Of a stretch of 64,000 nt of DNA, positions 24,701 to 36,054 are shown one piece after another (position 1 is the stretch's first letter; each line of letters begins with the position of its first letter). The notes beneath the pieces are model-generated. The model saw only the letters and a program-made list of their open reading frames with translations, was not told the origin of the DNA and searched no databases. Source of the DNA: Tetrastigma voinierianum (lineage: Eukaryota; Streptophyta; Magnoliopsida; Vitales; Vitaceae); contig JAEQBH010000893.1 of assembly GCA_016808115.1 (NCBI GenBank), forward strand, positions 496,001 to 560,000. The letters run 5' to 3'. The position numbers and the translations under genes are program-made.

Positions 24701-26683
24701 TGAAGTTAAATCCATCTTGTCAAATCATACATGGAAATTGGTTGACCTTCCTCCTGGTAATAAACCACTACAATGTAAATTGGATTTCAAGGAAAATGGC
24801 GGATGGTGCTATTGATAAATATAGGCTAGGCTTGTAGTAAAGTCTGAAAACGAGAAGGTCTTGATTATTTTGATACTTATTCACACAATTACTAAATTAT
24901 CTATAAGGATGCTAATTGCTATAGCAGCCCAGTGTAAACTTGAAATCCATCAAATGGATGTAAAGCGACCTTCTTAAGCGAGGAAATTTGGAAGAAGAAA
25001 TATATTTGGAACAACTCGAGAAGAGGTTATTTGTTCGGAGACGAAGAAGCGAGAAAGTATGTCGGCTTATCAAGTCCTCTATAGTTGAAACAAGCACCAA
25101 AACAATGGCATACTGGAAATTCAAATAAGTCATGTTGTCGAATGAATTCAAGATTAATGAGTGCAATAAATCTGCACGTATATGTTAAGCAAACTCAAAT
25201 TGCTTTGCCATTTTATGTCTATATGTAGGCAGTATACTTATAACGAGGCAATGATGGTAGAGACTATTAAGAAAATCAAATGCTTGCTTGCAAGTAAATT
25301 TGAAATATAGAAAGATATGAAATTCGATGTTATTTTAGGAGTTAAAATCCATAAGACATCTGGAGGATTAGCTCTATCACAATCCCATTATATTGAAACG
25401 ATTCTTGGAAAGTGCAAGAATCTAGATATTATACCAGTAAAGACTCCGATAGATGTTAATTTACATCTTTCTAAGAATACTAGTGAAAATAAAGCTCAAA
25501 ATGAGTATGCTAGTATACTAGGTAGTTTAATGAATGTCATGAACTGTACTAGGCCAGACATAGCTTGTGCGGTTAGCAAGCTAAGTCGATTTACAGTTAG
25601 TCCAAATGAAAATCATTGGAAAGCTATGAAACGTTTATTGGGCTACTTAAGGCATACTCAAGATTAAGCTTTTACGTACGAGAATATCAGCGTACTTGAA
25701 GGATGCGCGATTACCAAATTGGATAAACGCTAAAGACACAAAATCAACAAGTGGATATGTATTCACCTTGGTAGGCGTGGTGTCTTAGGAAATCATCAAA
25801 CGAGCTTGTATTGCTAGATCAGTATGGAATCGAATTTATTGCTTTGGACAAAGCGGTGAAGAAGCTAGAGTGGCTTAATTTCTTGGAATATATTCCTAAT
25901 TGGCCTAAACCGATTACTGCTTTGTATGTATACATTGTGATAGTCAATGACAATAGGAAGGGCAAGATATCATGTATAATGGTAAGTCTCGGCACATACG
26001 TCGAAGACATGACATAGTAAAATGACTTCTTTCTAGTGGAATTATCACCATTGACTATGTGAAGTTTAAAAGATGTGCGAATCCATTGACAAAAGGCTAA
26101 CTAGAGATGGTGCAAAAACATCAAGGAATGGGTTTAAGTCACTCTAAACAAGTCATCATAGCAGACACCTACCTAGTTGACTTGAGATCCCGGGATCTAG
26201 GTTGAAGGGACAACTAAGTTATGAAGGCAGTATAGAATCTTGTCAAATTTGTTTTACCCCATTCCGGATAAAGGCGGTATTAATATCGAAGGTTATTAAA
26301 AGCTTTTTAATGATTATGAAACTATATGTTCAGAAATCACCTATGTGAGTGTGAAGTAGGGCAGCACGTGAGAATTGTAAAGGCCGAGATTCTCTAAAAC
26401 ACTCGTGAGACCGGCGGTGTTCATGGCCAAAGCTTGAACACAACGGTGGGGGCCAAATTTGTTAGAAAAAGTTGTGTGATTTCCTATTGTTTGGAGAAAC
26501 ACACGAAGAAGGTCGACAGTTCAAAGACATCAAGTCTTGATTGGCCAGGAGTAAGCCCGATAGGTTTCAGCAGGAAAGTTAGTCTCAGACTACTTATCCC
26601 GATGCAACGTTTTCTCATGAAATAATCACACTTTGCATCTCATGCATACACGGAGAGTATCGATATCAAAACTTTTCATTCAT

Positions 26684-26692
26684 GTGGGGGAT
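26684..26692 (+). promoter_or_regulatory. Copia polypurine tract
   Basis: CATGTGGGGGAT directly precedes the 3' LTR. This G-rich purine run is the usual plus-strand priming site of Ty1/copia elements. Confidence 0.8.
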
Positions 26693-27324
26693 TGTTGGGA
26701 CTTTGGAATCCACAAAACCCATAAGTGAATGAAAAGTGTGTCCCACATCGAATAGAAACAAGGAGGGAGATGGGTTTAAATAGTTGAGCACTCCGAATGG
26801 GTTTGGTACGAGGGCACACTTTGTGGAAGGGAGAGGACCTACGCTAAGTTAGGTTGGTGTCCCCCCATGCGCGCGCGCCGCCGCCGCCGACTGGCTCAGT
26901 TCGGGTCCACCCCATCAGTTTCTATTTTTCCGAACAGACACGTTGTTTGGTACAATTTTTTTTTGAACCAACATGTCACCTTCCGTGGAAATGCTAACCA
27001 ACCTCTTTACTCGCTCTTTTTCAAATGCATGAACTAACGAAAAATCTCATTTTACTTCACTACATTATCATTCATTTTGTGTGCGATTGTTTTGCAAAAT
27101 AAGTTGAGTTCGTCGAGTCTCAGGCTACGGACACCGGAGAACGAGATCCATTCTATCTGACGATCCAATCACTATCCTCGGTACAAGTTGAGGGGCCAAA
27201 TTCGTCTTAAGGACACAACGTTTTTCGTTGGGTTCGGATCTGCTTTCTAATTATTGTTTGTACTGCAGGTTTGTTTCCTTCATAATTTTTGTTTCTAGTT
27301 TTTTAAACGAACACGGAGACTACA
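26693..27324 (+). repeat. Copia 3' LTR
   Basis: Starts TGTTGGGACTTTGGAATCC, ends ACGGAGACTACA, followed by the ATCAG duplication. Compared with the 5' LTR it differs most at 26,810-26,910, where a GCGCGCGCCGCCGCCGCC simple repeat replaces a different GC-rich sequence. The 14-nt AAATTCGTCTTAAG segment is conserved at 27,198-27,211. Confidence 0.9.
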
Positions 27325-27660
27325 ATCAGTACCTCCTCGAACTCTCAAAATGTAGCACTCCAAGTAAACTGATTGTTTTAGACTGTTTAGTCCATATCCA
27401 CATCGAAAAAGTCATTTAAAGAGCTGAAACAAAATTCAAAAGTGATATGAGAATTTAAACGAACATAGGAGGTGCCGATATAAAAGAAATACCAGAGACA
27501 AAAATGAAAACACAGCAATTTGATTCTAAAATATTAAAAATGGGAAGAGAGGTTAGGGATTTCGAACCTTCCATTTCATAAAGCCTTTAAGGTGGAAATA
27601 AACATGTGGGATATGAGCAATCTTGGCCTGATCTTCACCTGTTTCGTATGAGCAATTTTG
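27325..27660 (-). pseudogene. CNL LRR-tail remnant, unit A, upstream part
   Basis: Continues the remnant at 16,261-16,472 after the ATCAG duplication. It matches the stretch at 40,720-40,990 (CCTCC(A)AACTC, GGTGCC...ATAAAAGAA, GGTTAGGGATTTC). On the minus strand only traces of the last LRR exon remain. It breaks off near 27,660, so the NB-ARC and most LRRs of unit A are gone. Confidence 0.5.
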
Positions 27661-27851
27661 AATATGAGTCTTACAAAATAAAACACAAAATCGTTTATTT
27701 ATTATACTTTTTCATATTATCTCACGTGCATATAATTGCCCAACGAGAAGGGTGCTTTGAAAATTTTAGTTATAGGAAAACAACACAATAATTAAAAAAA
27801 ATATTTACCATAAAAGTTTTGTTAAAGATTATTTGGAAAAACTTGAAGGAA

Positions 27852-28090
27852 ATGTATGCATCAGTATACTGATACAAAAATAATGGGATATTAGTGATAA
27901 AAAATGAGAAATACTTGTTTCTAATTAAATATTAATAGTTATGATAGTATCATCAATATATTTATAATATGTTATGATAGTATTTAACCAAAAGATAATT
28001 ATTTTTGTAGAACATATATTAAAGCACTTATTTCTCATTTTTAATTACTAATATCTCATTATTTTTGTATCGATGTACTGATAAATACAT
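27852..28090. mobile_element. MITE with inverted repeats of about 60-65 bp
   Basis: The left arm starts ATGTATGCATCAGTATACTG and the right arm, read in complement, ATGTATTTATCAGTACATCG. Both continue with GATACAAAAATAATGnGATA and a further 25 or so near-identical bases. The element is 239 bp, AT-rich and non-coding. The left arm includes the 14-base palindrome ATCAGTATACTGAT. The transcript would fold into a long hairpin, so it is a possible small-RNA source. Superfamily not assigned. Confidence 0.65.
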
Positions 28091-28305
28091 GGAATAGATA
28101 ACGCATTTAGTCATTGTCTTGGCCTTCATATCGCAGGGGACATAAGTCTAGGCTTCTCAAAAAAAATAAAAATAAAAATAAAAATAAAAAAGAATGAAAG
28201 AAGAGAGGTGGCCTATCATACGACTTAGATACGAAGTAGACTTGGAATAGAGGAAACAATTAATCTTCGTCTTGGCATTCATATCACAATGGATAAATAG
28301 ACTTA

Positions 28306-29162
28306 GGGGTCATTTATTTTTTGACTTAATGCTGAAAATTGAATAATTTTTAGTATTAAATTATTTATTTTTTAAAATTTTCATGACTTATTGGTAAAAA
28401 TTGTTTAAAAAGTTTTAAATAGAAAAAGTAAAAATATTTAGTTTTTTCTATTCAGAAAAAGTCATTTTTCATCAAAATTAAAAAAAAACTTCATCATTAT
28501 CCAACAAGGAGAAGGGTTAACAACACTCACTATTAAGGATGCTAACGGAAGGGTTTGGGATGGGGTGGCATCTCGACCCGACTCGTTTATTTTAATTCCC
28601 AAACCCGTCTCATTTAAAAAATTAAACGGGGTTGAGTGGGAATAGGAAAATTTTCAAACTCATTCCGTTTACATTTGATTTTTGTTTTATTTTTTATTTT
28701 TAATTTTTTTATATTTGCTTTTTATTTTTATTATATTAAAATTAATATATTTCATAAAAAATAAAAAATTATGAATTTCTATAAATTATTTATTAAAAAC
28801 ATTCTAATAATAATAATAATTATTATTATTTATATTAAAGTATAAAATAAAATAATAATAAAATATTTTTAAAATATAATCGAGGTAGGGCGGGAGTAAC
28901 AATACCCGAACCCTCACTGAACTCGTCTTGGATTTGAGAAAATAAATCAAAACCCACTAAAAACCCGATTACAGTTAAACCAAACCCGTCCCATTAAGAA
29001 TGAGGTGGGACGGGAACCCGAAATAATCAATCTCATTGTCATCCTTACTCACTACCCAATGTTAAAAAACAAACAACTTAATACTTAATACTATTAAATA
29101 CTATTCAGTATTAAACTAAAAAAAGTTCTATTCAGTATTAAGTAAAAAAAACACACGCCACC
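28306..29162. mobile_element. Composite MITE copy 2: Harbinger-like outer element
   Basis: Begins GGGGTCATTTATTTTTTGAC and ends AAAAAACACACGCCACC, imperfect inverted ends continuing with CTTAATGCTGAA against TTCAGTATTAAG. TTA lies on both sides (28,303-28,305 and 29,163-29,165). At 857 bp it carries the hAT-like insert at 28,533-29,046, exactly as in the copy at 9,373-10,222. Confidence 0.75.
28533..29046. mobile_element. hAT-like MITE nested in composite copy 2
   Basis: Flanked by a perfect 8-bp duplication ACTCACTA (28,525-28,532 and 29,047-29,054). Ends AAGGATGCTAACGG and CATTGTCATCCTT are inverted relatives. The inner part is AT-rich with GC-rich flanks such as AACCCGTCCCATTAAGAATG. Confidence 0.75.
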
Positions 29163-29214
29163 TTAGTCTTTATCTTTGGTTGTGTTTTTATTTTTTTTGG
29201 CACTCATACCAATT

Positions 29215-29629
29215 TTCATTCAAGTTTGTTTGTTTTAAAAAAAAAATTTCATGATTTATGGTTAAATTTAAGAAACTTATGGTTGAATAGTAAAAGTCAA
29301 AATATTTGATTTTTTTTTATTTTTTTTTCTAATGATTTTTTGAAAAAAAAATTATATTAAAAGAAAAAACTAGATATTCAAATATAAGGAAATCATATAT
29401 TTTATGATCTAAGTGAGACTCTCATTAATTATTTGTTTCATGTTAATTAAATAATAGAATATGTATTTTTGAAGTTTCATTTAAAAATTTATTTTCTCAA
29501 ACTTTATATAAAAATTAAAATATTGATTTTTTTAGAAAAAACAAAAAATTAAATACTTAATCATATTAAGCAATATTAATACCAAAATGTTGTTATTTGT
29601 TTTTTCAAAAACTGTAACCAAACATGCCC
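29215..29629. mobile_element. Candidate MITE
   Basis: Very AT-rich block ending ACCAAACATGCCC followed by TTA (29,630-29,632), a common plant MITE terminus. The presumed left end near 29,215 (AAGTTTGTTTGTTTTAAAA) is weak. No coding sequence. Confidence 0.35.
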
Positions 29630-30339
29630 TTAGTATTTGTATAACAAGGGATAAAAGTAAAATCTTCTCCAAAAAAGTGTATTACATTAGGATGACTTGG
29701 GGCGAGACTTGCGATTTGAAACCGATTACTCTGGTCTAGGCTTCACATTGCAAGTTGGAAAAGTATAGTCTTCTCCACAAATAGTATGGCGCATTGGATG
29801 ACTTAGATATGGAAACATAGAAATTTGCATTGAGTTCATATCTTCATTCACTTGCTGCTTTATTATCATATTTTGGGTTTGTTATTTGGTTGTAATGAGG
29901 CTTTCTCCAATTTCCACTAATGCGATTTGTTCTCAAAGCAATGCCATGACATTAATTCTCCATTTTCTCTCTCTATATGTTGAGAATAAGTTGTGTTTCG
30001 TGTAGCAAAATAGTGATAAATTAGAGAAAAAAAGGAGAAAAACACACAGATTTACGTGGTTCGACAGTGTGCCTACATCCACGGGAACAACAACTAAAAC
30101 TTTCACTATGTCAAATTAGGTTTACATATTTCCAATTTACAAAAATACCCCTATACCCTGTACCATATTGCTGGGCCTTCGACCCTACATCCTAACCTAT
30201 TATTTCATCCCAACAAAAGATGATACCCCCAACCCTCCTTCGTCCGCTTCACTCAGTGCACTTTGCTCCCCTTGCTACGCTATGTTCCACATTTGTCCAT
30301 TTTTCTCCATAAATATGAGTCGTATACTACAACAATGTC

Positions 30340-31005
30340 ATTGTGACTCAGCCACTGATACAGCTTACATGAGGATCCTCACAAGAGCTCGAGGGAAGTC
30401 AAAAAAGGGCTTTGGCAAACTGATGCTCCCTATACCATAGGGAATGATTTCGTTTATGTTCTTAACTTGATTTGTTGTAAAAGCTTCACGTGGTGTTGCC
30501 TTTTCAAGCATTGTGCTTATGTCAGCTTTGTCACAAGATAAGATCGTGAATCGGTTTCAGATGATTTCATTTTTTAGACTTTTGGCTTTGAAAAAGATCC
30601 GATGAATGAGGATCCCGAATTACTTCATGGAGTTCATTGCTTACCTTTTGTTCCCATTCGGGACAGGTGCATGGGTGTAGTCGCTCATTTATTCTCTCCC
30701 CTGAATTTTACATTAGAGTGGGTAAGAAAATGATTATGAAAACTATAGGGAAAAATAGAAAGTTTTCTTTTAGAAGATCGCAAAGTTTGTTACCTTTGTG
30801 TTTCCATTCGAGTCATGAGTTGAAGAGCCTTTAGACTCCGAAGATGCTCCTCCATTTAGCTTCTGAGAAGCATTAGAATCATCCTCTAAGCTGTAGCTAC
30901 TGGAGCTCTGTTCATTGTTACCATTTCGAGAGGGTTTTTTACCCTTTCTTGATTGTATATTCTTCTTTCTTGTGCACACCTGCATCCGAAAATTACAATC
31001 AGAAA
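30340..31005 (-). pseudogene. bHLH transcription factor pseudogene, RSL type, unit B
   Basis: Minus-strand exon a (30,985-30,794) is open for about 60 codons. It starts with CTRKKNIQSRKGKKPSRNGN, then a serine/asparagine-rich tract (SLEDDSNASQKLNGG), and ends at a GTAACA donor. The exon b remnant (about 30,725-30,660) keeps GRE*MSD-like basic-region bases and PNGNK. Exon c (about 30,540-30,478) keeps DISTMLEKA but its acceptor AG has changed. The exon end carrying the RGSxTDPxSLYxR motif of RSL factors has been lost here. The most decayed of the three copies in the bHLH part, yet the best kept in the low-complexity linker. Confidence 0.65.
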
Positions 31006-34000
31006 CCTTTCAAAGATGAATCCATACGTGCGAGAAAAGAACTTACAACTCATCACTTAGGAAAGATCCTGACAATCCCATGAGAATATGCCTCTTATAT
31101 TACAACTCTACTTCCCAAATGCTTGCATTATGAAATTATAACAAAAAAAAGAAAAAGGGTCAAAGTCTAGTGCTTGATATTACAACTCTAATCTCATGAA
31201 ATTTAAAAAAAAAACAAAAAGTTCATTTCGTTATTAATGTCAACTACATCAGCTTCAAACAAACTAAGAGTGAAAGATGAATCAGATTACGCCTAAATTG
31301 GTTATAATTTAGGCACATGCATGCTAATTAATACATCAATCGATGCCAAAACTTCTGAACTTTTTCGATTACTCAAATTTTATAAGAAAAATCAGGGAAA
31401 ACAAAATCAATCGAAAAAAATATGGAACCAATAGATTCTATTTGAACCTTTGTATATGCAATTTCCAAAGAAGTAACAAACATTTTAAGATATAGGCACA
31501 GTCAATAAATAAGGAAGCAAGAATAAGAAAGGGAAAAGAGAACCCCTTTGTCGTGTCACAAATTTGTTCAAGAGCAAAGAGCTGTTCAACCACGATTTCT
31601 GACACAATTTCACACCTAGCATTCAAGGAGGGAAAAATGACGAAATCAATGGTCGAGAATCTTCAATAGTAACACATTAGAAAAGGAAGCGGAGAGGGAA
31701 AATTAAAACCTGAGAGTTGCAAAACCAAATCCTCTTTTGAAGAGAAAAAAAAGAAGAAATCATACCTCATCAGAAAGCCTTCAAATCCTTTTTCCAAATC
31801 GAAATTTGAAGCCCTAAAAAATCAGATAAAAGATCTGGCATATTTGATATTGCAAATCCATTCCGTGCTCCTCATCCCCTGTTCAACTGTGAAGACACAT
31901 CCATTAATTGTTGTATCAAATTAAAGGCTAAAGTCGAGCAACTATGTGTCAAACACGATCGTAGATGCTTCTCCCTTGGTTGCGTTTCAGGTCAGGCGTA
32001 ACCGGGGAACATTTATGAAAGATCATAGTTGTTCAAAACCCTTATTTGGAAGAATATAAAGGGCATGAAAATTCAAGAAATATGACTTACGAAACTAAAG
32101 AGAAGGGGGCTTTTTTCTGACTTTCTGTAAGTTTCAGGAAGGGAAATAAAAAAGGCAAAGGAAGAAATACCTCACTAATGGAAGCAGAACCATGGTGGTA
32201 GGTCAAGGAGGTCTCCGAATGATATGATTTTCTTCCAGAGCTCTATGATCAAAACGAAGTTGACTGTTCTTCCATATGGCTTCTCTGTTATTCCCTTATG
32301 ATGACTTTCTTTGGCGTCTTCGAAATATTGAGAATCTTTGCTTTAGTTTCTTTTCACCTTGTCAGGGTGCATGGTTGTGGGAGTTGAGAGTGCTGCATTT
32401 CAAAGCGCTTAAATGTTTCTTTGGGCTTCTCTATAATAAATATTCCTTTTTCAAGCAACAATCATAAATCTACGACCATGAGAAACAAATGAGCTATTTT
32501 TGCATTTTTGTGGGCATGTGGGGAGATGGTACAAGTTTATCTTTTCAATACGTAGTCGAGTTCTAGGAATATCTTATTTTGGTACGACCCGGATCATTAA
32601 AGGTAGGCATAAAGAGCAGCAAATTGTAACATAACTAAGATGTCCTGACGAACTAGTAGATTGTAGTGTGGAATTATCAAATTCAACTTGTGGAGATGCC
32701 AGGTAGCTACGAATGTTCTGGTCTTTAGGAATAACTTGGATCAAATCTTTCTTCCCTTCTACAAACTTGATGAATGTTACCCCACCCAGGTCTTATGTTA
32801 TATTAGAAAATGAATATATCAAATAATCAATAACAATAATAATAAAAAATTTGAATTTTAATCACTCATGTGATCAAATCTTCTAAAAAGTTAAAAAAAG
32901 GCATTTTGAATTATCTAAAAGGAAAAAACTTATGTAAATGTATGGATATCCAAATAAAATGAACATAAACAATATCAAATATATGGATATTGAATCAACA
33001 AGAAGCCATAAGAAAATGAGACGAAGGGAGGATATAATACCTGAAATGGTTCTCCTTATCAACGGAACACCTCTGTATTCTTGTGTGAGTTTTACACATT
33101 TCCCTATTGGAATCTTTGCTAGTAGGAAGTGACTTTGTGTTATATCATCTGTTCATCAATAGAGCTTCAATGAAGGCGTAGAGATAAAACAATTAACAAA
33201 ATGTAAGGTTGTTTAACTTGAAGAAACTACTACATTAGAACATTTAGGTTATATTTTAAAGTATCAATAATAAAAGAATTGAACAAAAATATTTTTTATA
33301 TTTTATTGTCTTATGAAAAATAAAAGAAAATTAAATATAATTATAATTAGTATAGATTTATTTCATTCTCAATTACTTTATCTTTGCATTGAAGAGTCCA
33401 AATAAGTTAAATGAATTTGAAGTGAAATATAAAAATAATTTATTGATTCTAAATTTATTTTTTATTTTTCTTCCACTATTCTTCTTCATTTTCTTTTCCT
33501 TGACTTTTTTGGGACTAAACATAGCCTTATGATGTTTTTAAGAATATTTGGAACAGTAACATGATAAAACCAACCCCATGCTCATTAACATAAATATAAA
33601 CTACAACAAGATGAAATTACATGAATTAAATTCTAATTAACACCTTTCTCTATTTGCATACATGACAATTATTTCTCTAATAAAACATTTAGACTTTATT
33701 AATGACTTAAGTGAAAAGAGAGCAAATATACGGCATCTATTAAATATGAATGTTTGGACCTTGTGAAAATTCCAAGCCAATCCTAAGTGTGTTTCCTTTC
33801 AGTGATAAATACTATTTATATTAGAGAGCTCAGTAAAGACGTAAAAATTTTCAAACTTATTGAAGTAAGTATTTAATCAAAGCTATGAAAAGAGAGCATT
33901 TCAAGTATAAGATAATTAATGAAGTCACAGAAAAGGAGAAGACAAGTCAGGGATTTCGGACCTGAAAAGCATTCCGTCTCAATTCAAGCTTCTTCGAGAT

Positions 34001-34019
34001 AAATGATATCGGTTAGTAG
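31006..34019 (-). other. Unit B spacer with exon-like block
   Basis: Homologous to the spacers of A and C. On the minus strand 31,626-31,545 reads NARCEIVSEIVVEQLFALEQ and ends in a donor-like GTTCTC. Unit C has the counterpart NARCEVVFEIVVEQLSALEK at about 37,020-36,945. This may be an exon of the same bHLH gene or of a neighbour; I do not recognise it. The rest is AT-rich non-coding sequence. Confidence 0.4.
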
Positions 34020-35240
34020 GATATGAGCAATCTTGGGTTATTCTGCAAGGTTCCCTTTCGGCATCTTTACTCTCAGTGCATGTGAAAGGATGCAAATTGT
34101 TTAGTGTCTGCAGGCTTTTGAGGGAACATATATTCTTGGATTGATGTCATGAGAGTTCAGGGCAGCCATGAAATCCAAGTCCTGTAATATTCCAAGTCAT
34201 GTGTAGTAATATTCCAAACACAAAACAGCATTTTATTGACAATTATAATATCAGACCTCCGTATTTCCTCCAATTCTTCCAAATTGTAGAACTCCAATTT
34301 AACTTATTAGTTTAGTCCTCATAGAAAATTTCTCGAAGCTGGGAAAAAAATTGATAGGAGCATTTAAGCAAACATAGAAGGTGCCACTATAAAAGAATTA
34401 CCAGAAACAAAACGAGAACTTGTCAGTATGATTCTAAAATTATAAAGATGAAAAAAAAAAAAAAGATTAGGGATTTCAGACCTCGTCATCCGCAAGTGAA
34501 TCCATTGTGAGATTAATATCAGGGAGCCGAGCAATCTTGGTCCGGTCCTCATCTGTGAGTTGAAAACAAGACAGATAAAGCTTCTCCAGTTTTTGAAGGG
34601 AATAGATCTCTTTTGGCAGTGATGTCAATTCAGAGCAGTTACAAATAGCAAGAGCTCTAAGTGAGGAGAGGCTGCTCATCCAGTGTAGTAATGTTTCTTA
34701 ACCATATATACAGAAGCTTCAATGAAGAAAAAGTGAGCATTAACTGCCGTAGTACCTCTTCTCTGAGTCCCATCAGTCTTAGCTCCTGAAGACGAGTTAA
34801 TGAGGCCACATTGAAGGATGCCAAGTTAGGACAACCTTGGATGCTTAATTTAGAAAGAGAATGGAATGAGGGCAGTTCCAAGGATTGCAACTCAGGACAC
34901 GCACAGAGATGTAACCTTACCAAGCCAGAAAAATGTTGAAGTACCTCCTTTGGGAGAGATATCAAACGATCTATGTTCAATAGACAAACACTTCAACGAC
35001 GGAGCGCCAACAAACTTTATCTGCTGTATCACATCATCTCCAACAGAAAACAGAGATAGTGATGATGGAGCCACTTTGAAGGATACCAACAGAGGGCAAT
35101 CTATGATCTCTAATTCAGAAAGAGAAGGAAATGAGGGCTGTTCCAAGGAATTGGACTCCAAATTACTGCAATTACAGATCTTTAATTCAGAAAGAGAAGA
35201 AGATGAAGGCAGTTCCAAGGATGCCAAATTAAAGTGGTAA
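34020..35240 (-). pseudogene. CNL pseudogene fragment, LRR end only, unit B
   Basis: Minus-strand frames at 35,227-34,892, 34,980-34,657 and 34,679-34,476 follow the end of the unit C LRR region. Motifs: LPSSSSLSELKICNCSNL, LPKEVLQHFSGL, PNLASFNVASLTRLQELRL, LSSLRALAICNCSELTSLPK, and the ending TDEDRTKIARLPDINLTMD with a stop at 34,476. A frameshift near 34,975 and a deletion near 34,705 (loss of the segment between LLYIW and the next LRR) break it. A further LRR-tail copy lies at 34,020-34,200. With no NB-ARC it cannot encode a sensor NLR. Confidence 0.8.
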
Positions 35241-35245
35241 AAGGG

Positions 35246-35809
35246 TGGAAAGGGCTACAAAAGAACTAGTTTTGAATCCTTGTAAGAACAGGTGTCACAA
35301 CATAATATACAAAGTGAATAGATGTAATGGGCTCTAGAACAAGAGCACTTCGAAACATCAGAGTGGGGATACTAAAATACAGTCTTCATCTTGAAATGGT
35401 TGGAGCCATTGTATTGCTATTGTTGTTAGCTTTGGGAGGAACAATAGTGGGCTGCTCAAGCATGCAATTGCAAACTCCCATGTAAGAGTAAGTCCATAAT
35501 ATGGCTAACTATTGGAAGTTGGATTTCTTTTTAATTGAATTCACCATATCAAAGCAAGCTAACCTTTACTTATGGTTTCCATTTCAAAAGAGACCTGTTA
35601 CTCACCCAATTCATGATGATCCCATCATCAAAAAAGGATAGTTGAGCTCATGTTTGAAAGGTATAAAAGTTCCTGCACGATTTTTTTATGAAGACTATTT
35701 TTCTCACATCTTTTGTGCTAGGATGTACTGTATCATTGGTTGTGGAGGATCAACTATTGTTGCCCCCATCCATGAAGCAAGATCGATTCTTGCAACAGTT
35801 GTTAGGGCT
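35246..35809. other. Spacer between units B and C
   Basis: No gene seen. Short open frames at 35,642-36,017 do not resemble known proteins. This stretch replaces the CNL 5' part expected upstream of unit B, so it marks a deletion or breakpoint of the duplication. Confidence 0.4.
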
Positions 35810-36054
35810 TATAAAGCCTGTTTTGTTTCATGAACAATATAGTGATAAATTAAAGAAGAAAAGCACGAAGAATATAATAATCTTGGATATGACCAGTTTA
35901 CATAAATACAGCTATACCATGTACCATACTGTACCGTACCTCATGGGCAAATCCCAGCACCCCCAATCTATTATTTCGCCCCCAACCCTCCTCTGCTTCG
36001 CTCCACTCTGGCATTAACCCATTTTTATCCATAATTATGAGCCACATACTACAA

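Larger units (their letters stand above)
17997..26103 (+). pseudogene. Copia polyprotein pseudogene (gag-protease-integrase-RT-RNase H)
   Basis: The frame opens at ATGTCCAGCGTC (MSSVANHFSL) at 17,997 and stops within 15 codons. Remnants follow in order: a gag region to about 18,660; a cysteine-bearing finger remnant (KCLACGKCG) near 18,740; protease near 18,907 with WWIDTGATHHICANRSMFLS; pre-integrase and integrase start at 19,290-19,631; the rest of the integrase core after the solo LTR at 23,956-24,110 (KIKIIRSDRGGEYEF, APYTPQSNG). Then come decayed reverse transcriptase (24,650-25,316) and a better-kept C-terminal RT to RNase H linker at 25,317-25,667 (LGVKIHKTSGGLALSQSHYI, CTRPDIACAVSKLSRF, WKAMKRLLGYLRHTQD). 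RNase H traces run to about 26,100. Many stops make it non-functional. Confidence 0.85.
16473..27324 (+). mobile_element. Ty1/copia LTR retrotransposon, degenerate, interrupted by a solo LTR
   Basis: Bounded by LTRs at 16,473-17,115 and 26,693-27,324 and by a perfect ATCAG duplication. The order of remnants gag, protease, integrase, reverse transcriptase, RNase H is that of Ty1/copia. All coding parts are riddled with stops. A gypsy-type solo LTR sits in the integrase core (19,632-23,951), leaving about 6.5 kb of copia sequence. It was inserted into the LRR remnant of duplicated unit A. Confidence 0.9.
10800..27660 (-). other. Duplicated segment unit A (split by copia insertion)
   Basis: First of three homologous segments; the others are 29,985-35,245 and 35,810-44,690. 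Shared anchors, in order: the GTTTCGTGTAG...AATAAAT stretch (10,820; 29,997; 35,824), the bHLH third exon (11,828; 30,478; 36,169), the ATCATACCT...AAAGCCTTCAAATCC stretch (13,210; 31,760; 37,155), the GATGAATGTTA stretch (15,257; 32,773; 38,550) and the LRR remnant. In unit A the LRR remnant is interrupted by the copia element at 16,473-27,324. Limits are approximate. Confidence 0.75.
29985..35245 (-). other. Duplicated segment unit B
   Basis: Homologous to units A and C over the bHLH remnant, the middle spacer and the LRR tail. It lacks the CC and NB-ARC parts: homology to the CNL stops near 35,240. The sequence upstream (35,246-35,800) is unrelated to the unit C gene body. Confidence 0.7.

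Noticed and set aside
34866..35240. Plus-strand open frame of 124 codons, and similar ones at 41,542-42,093
   Set aside because: They are antisense shadows of the LRR-coding minus strand; the S/E/K-rich translations come from the complement of the repeated LRR codons.
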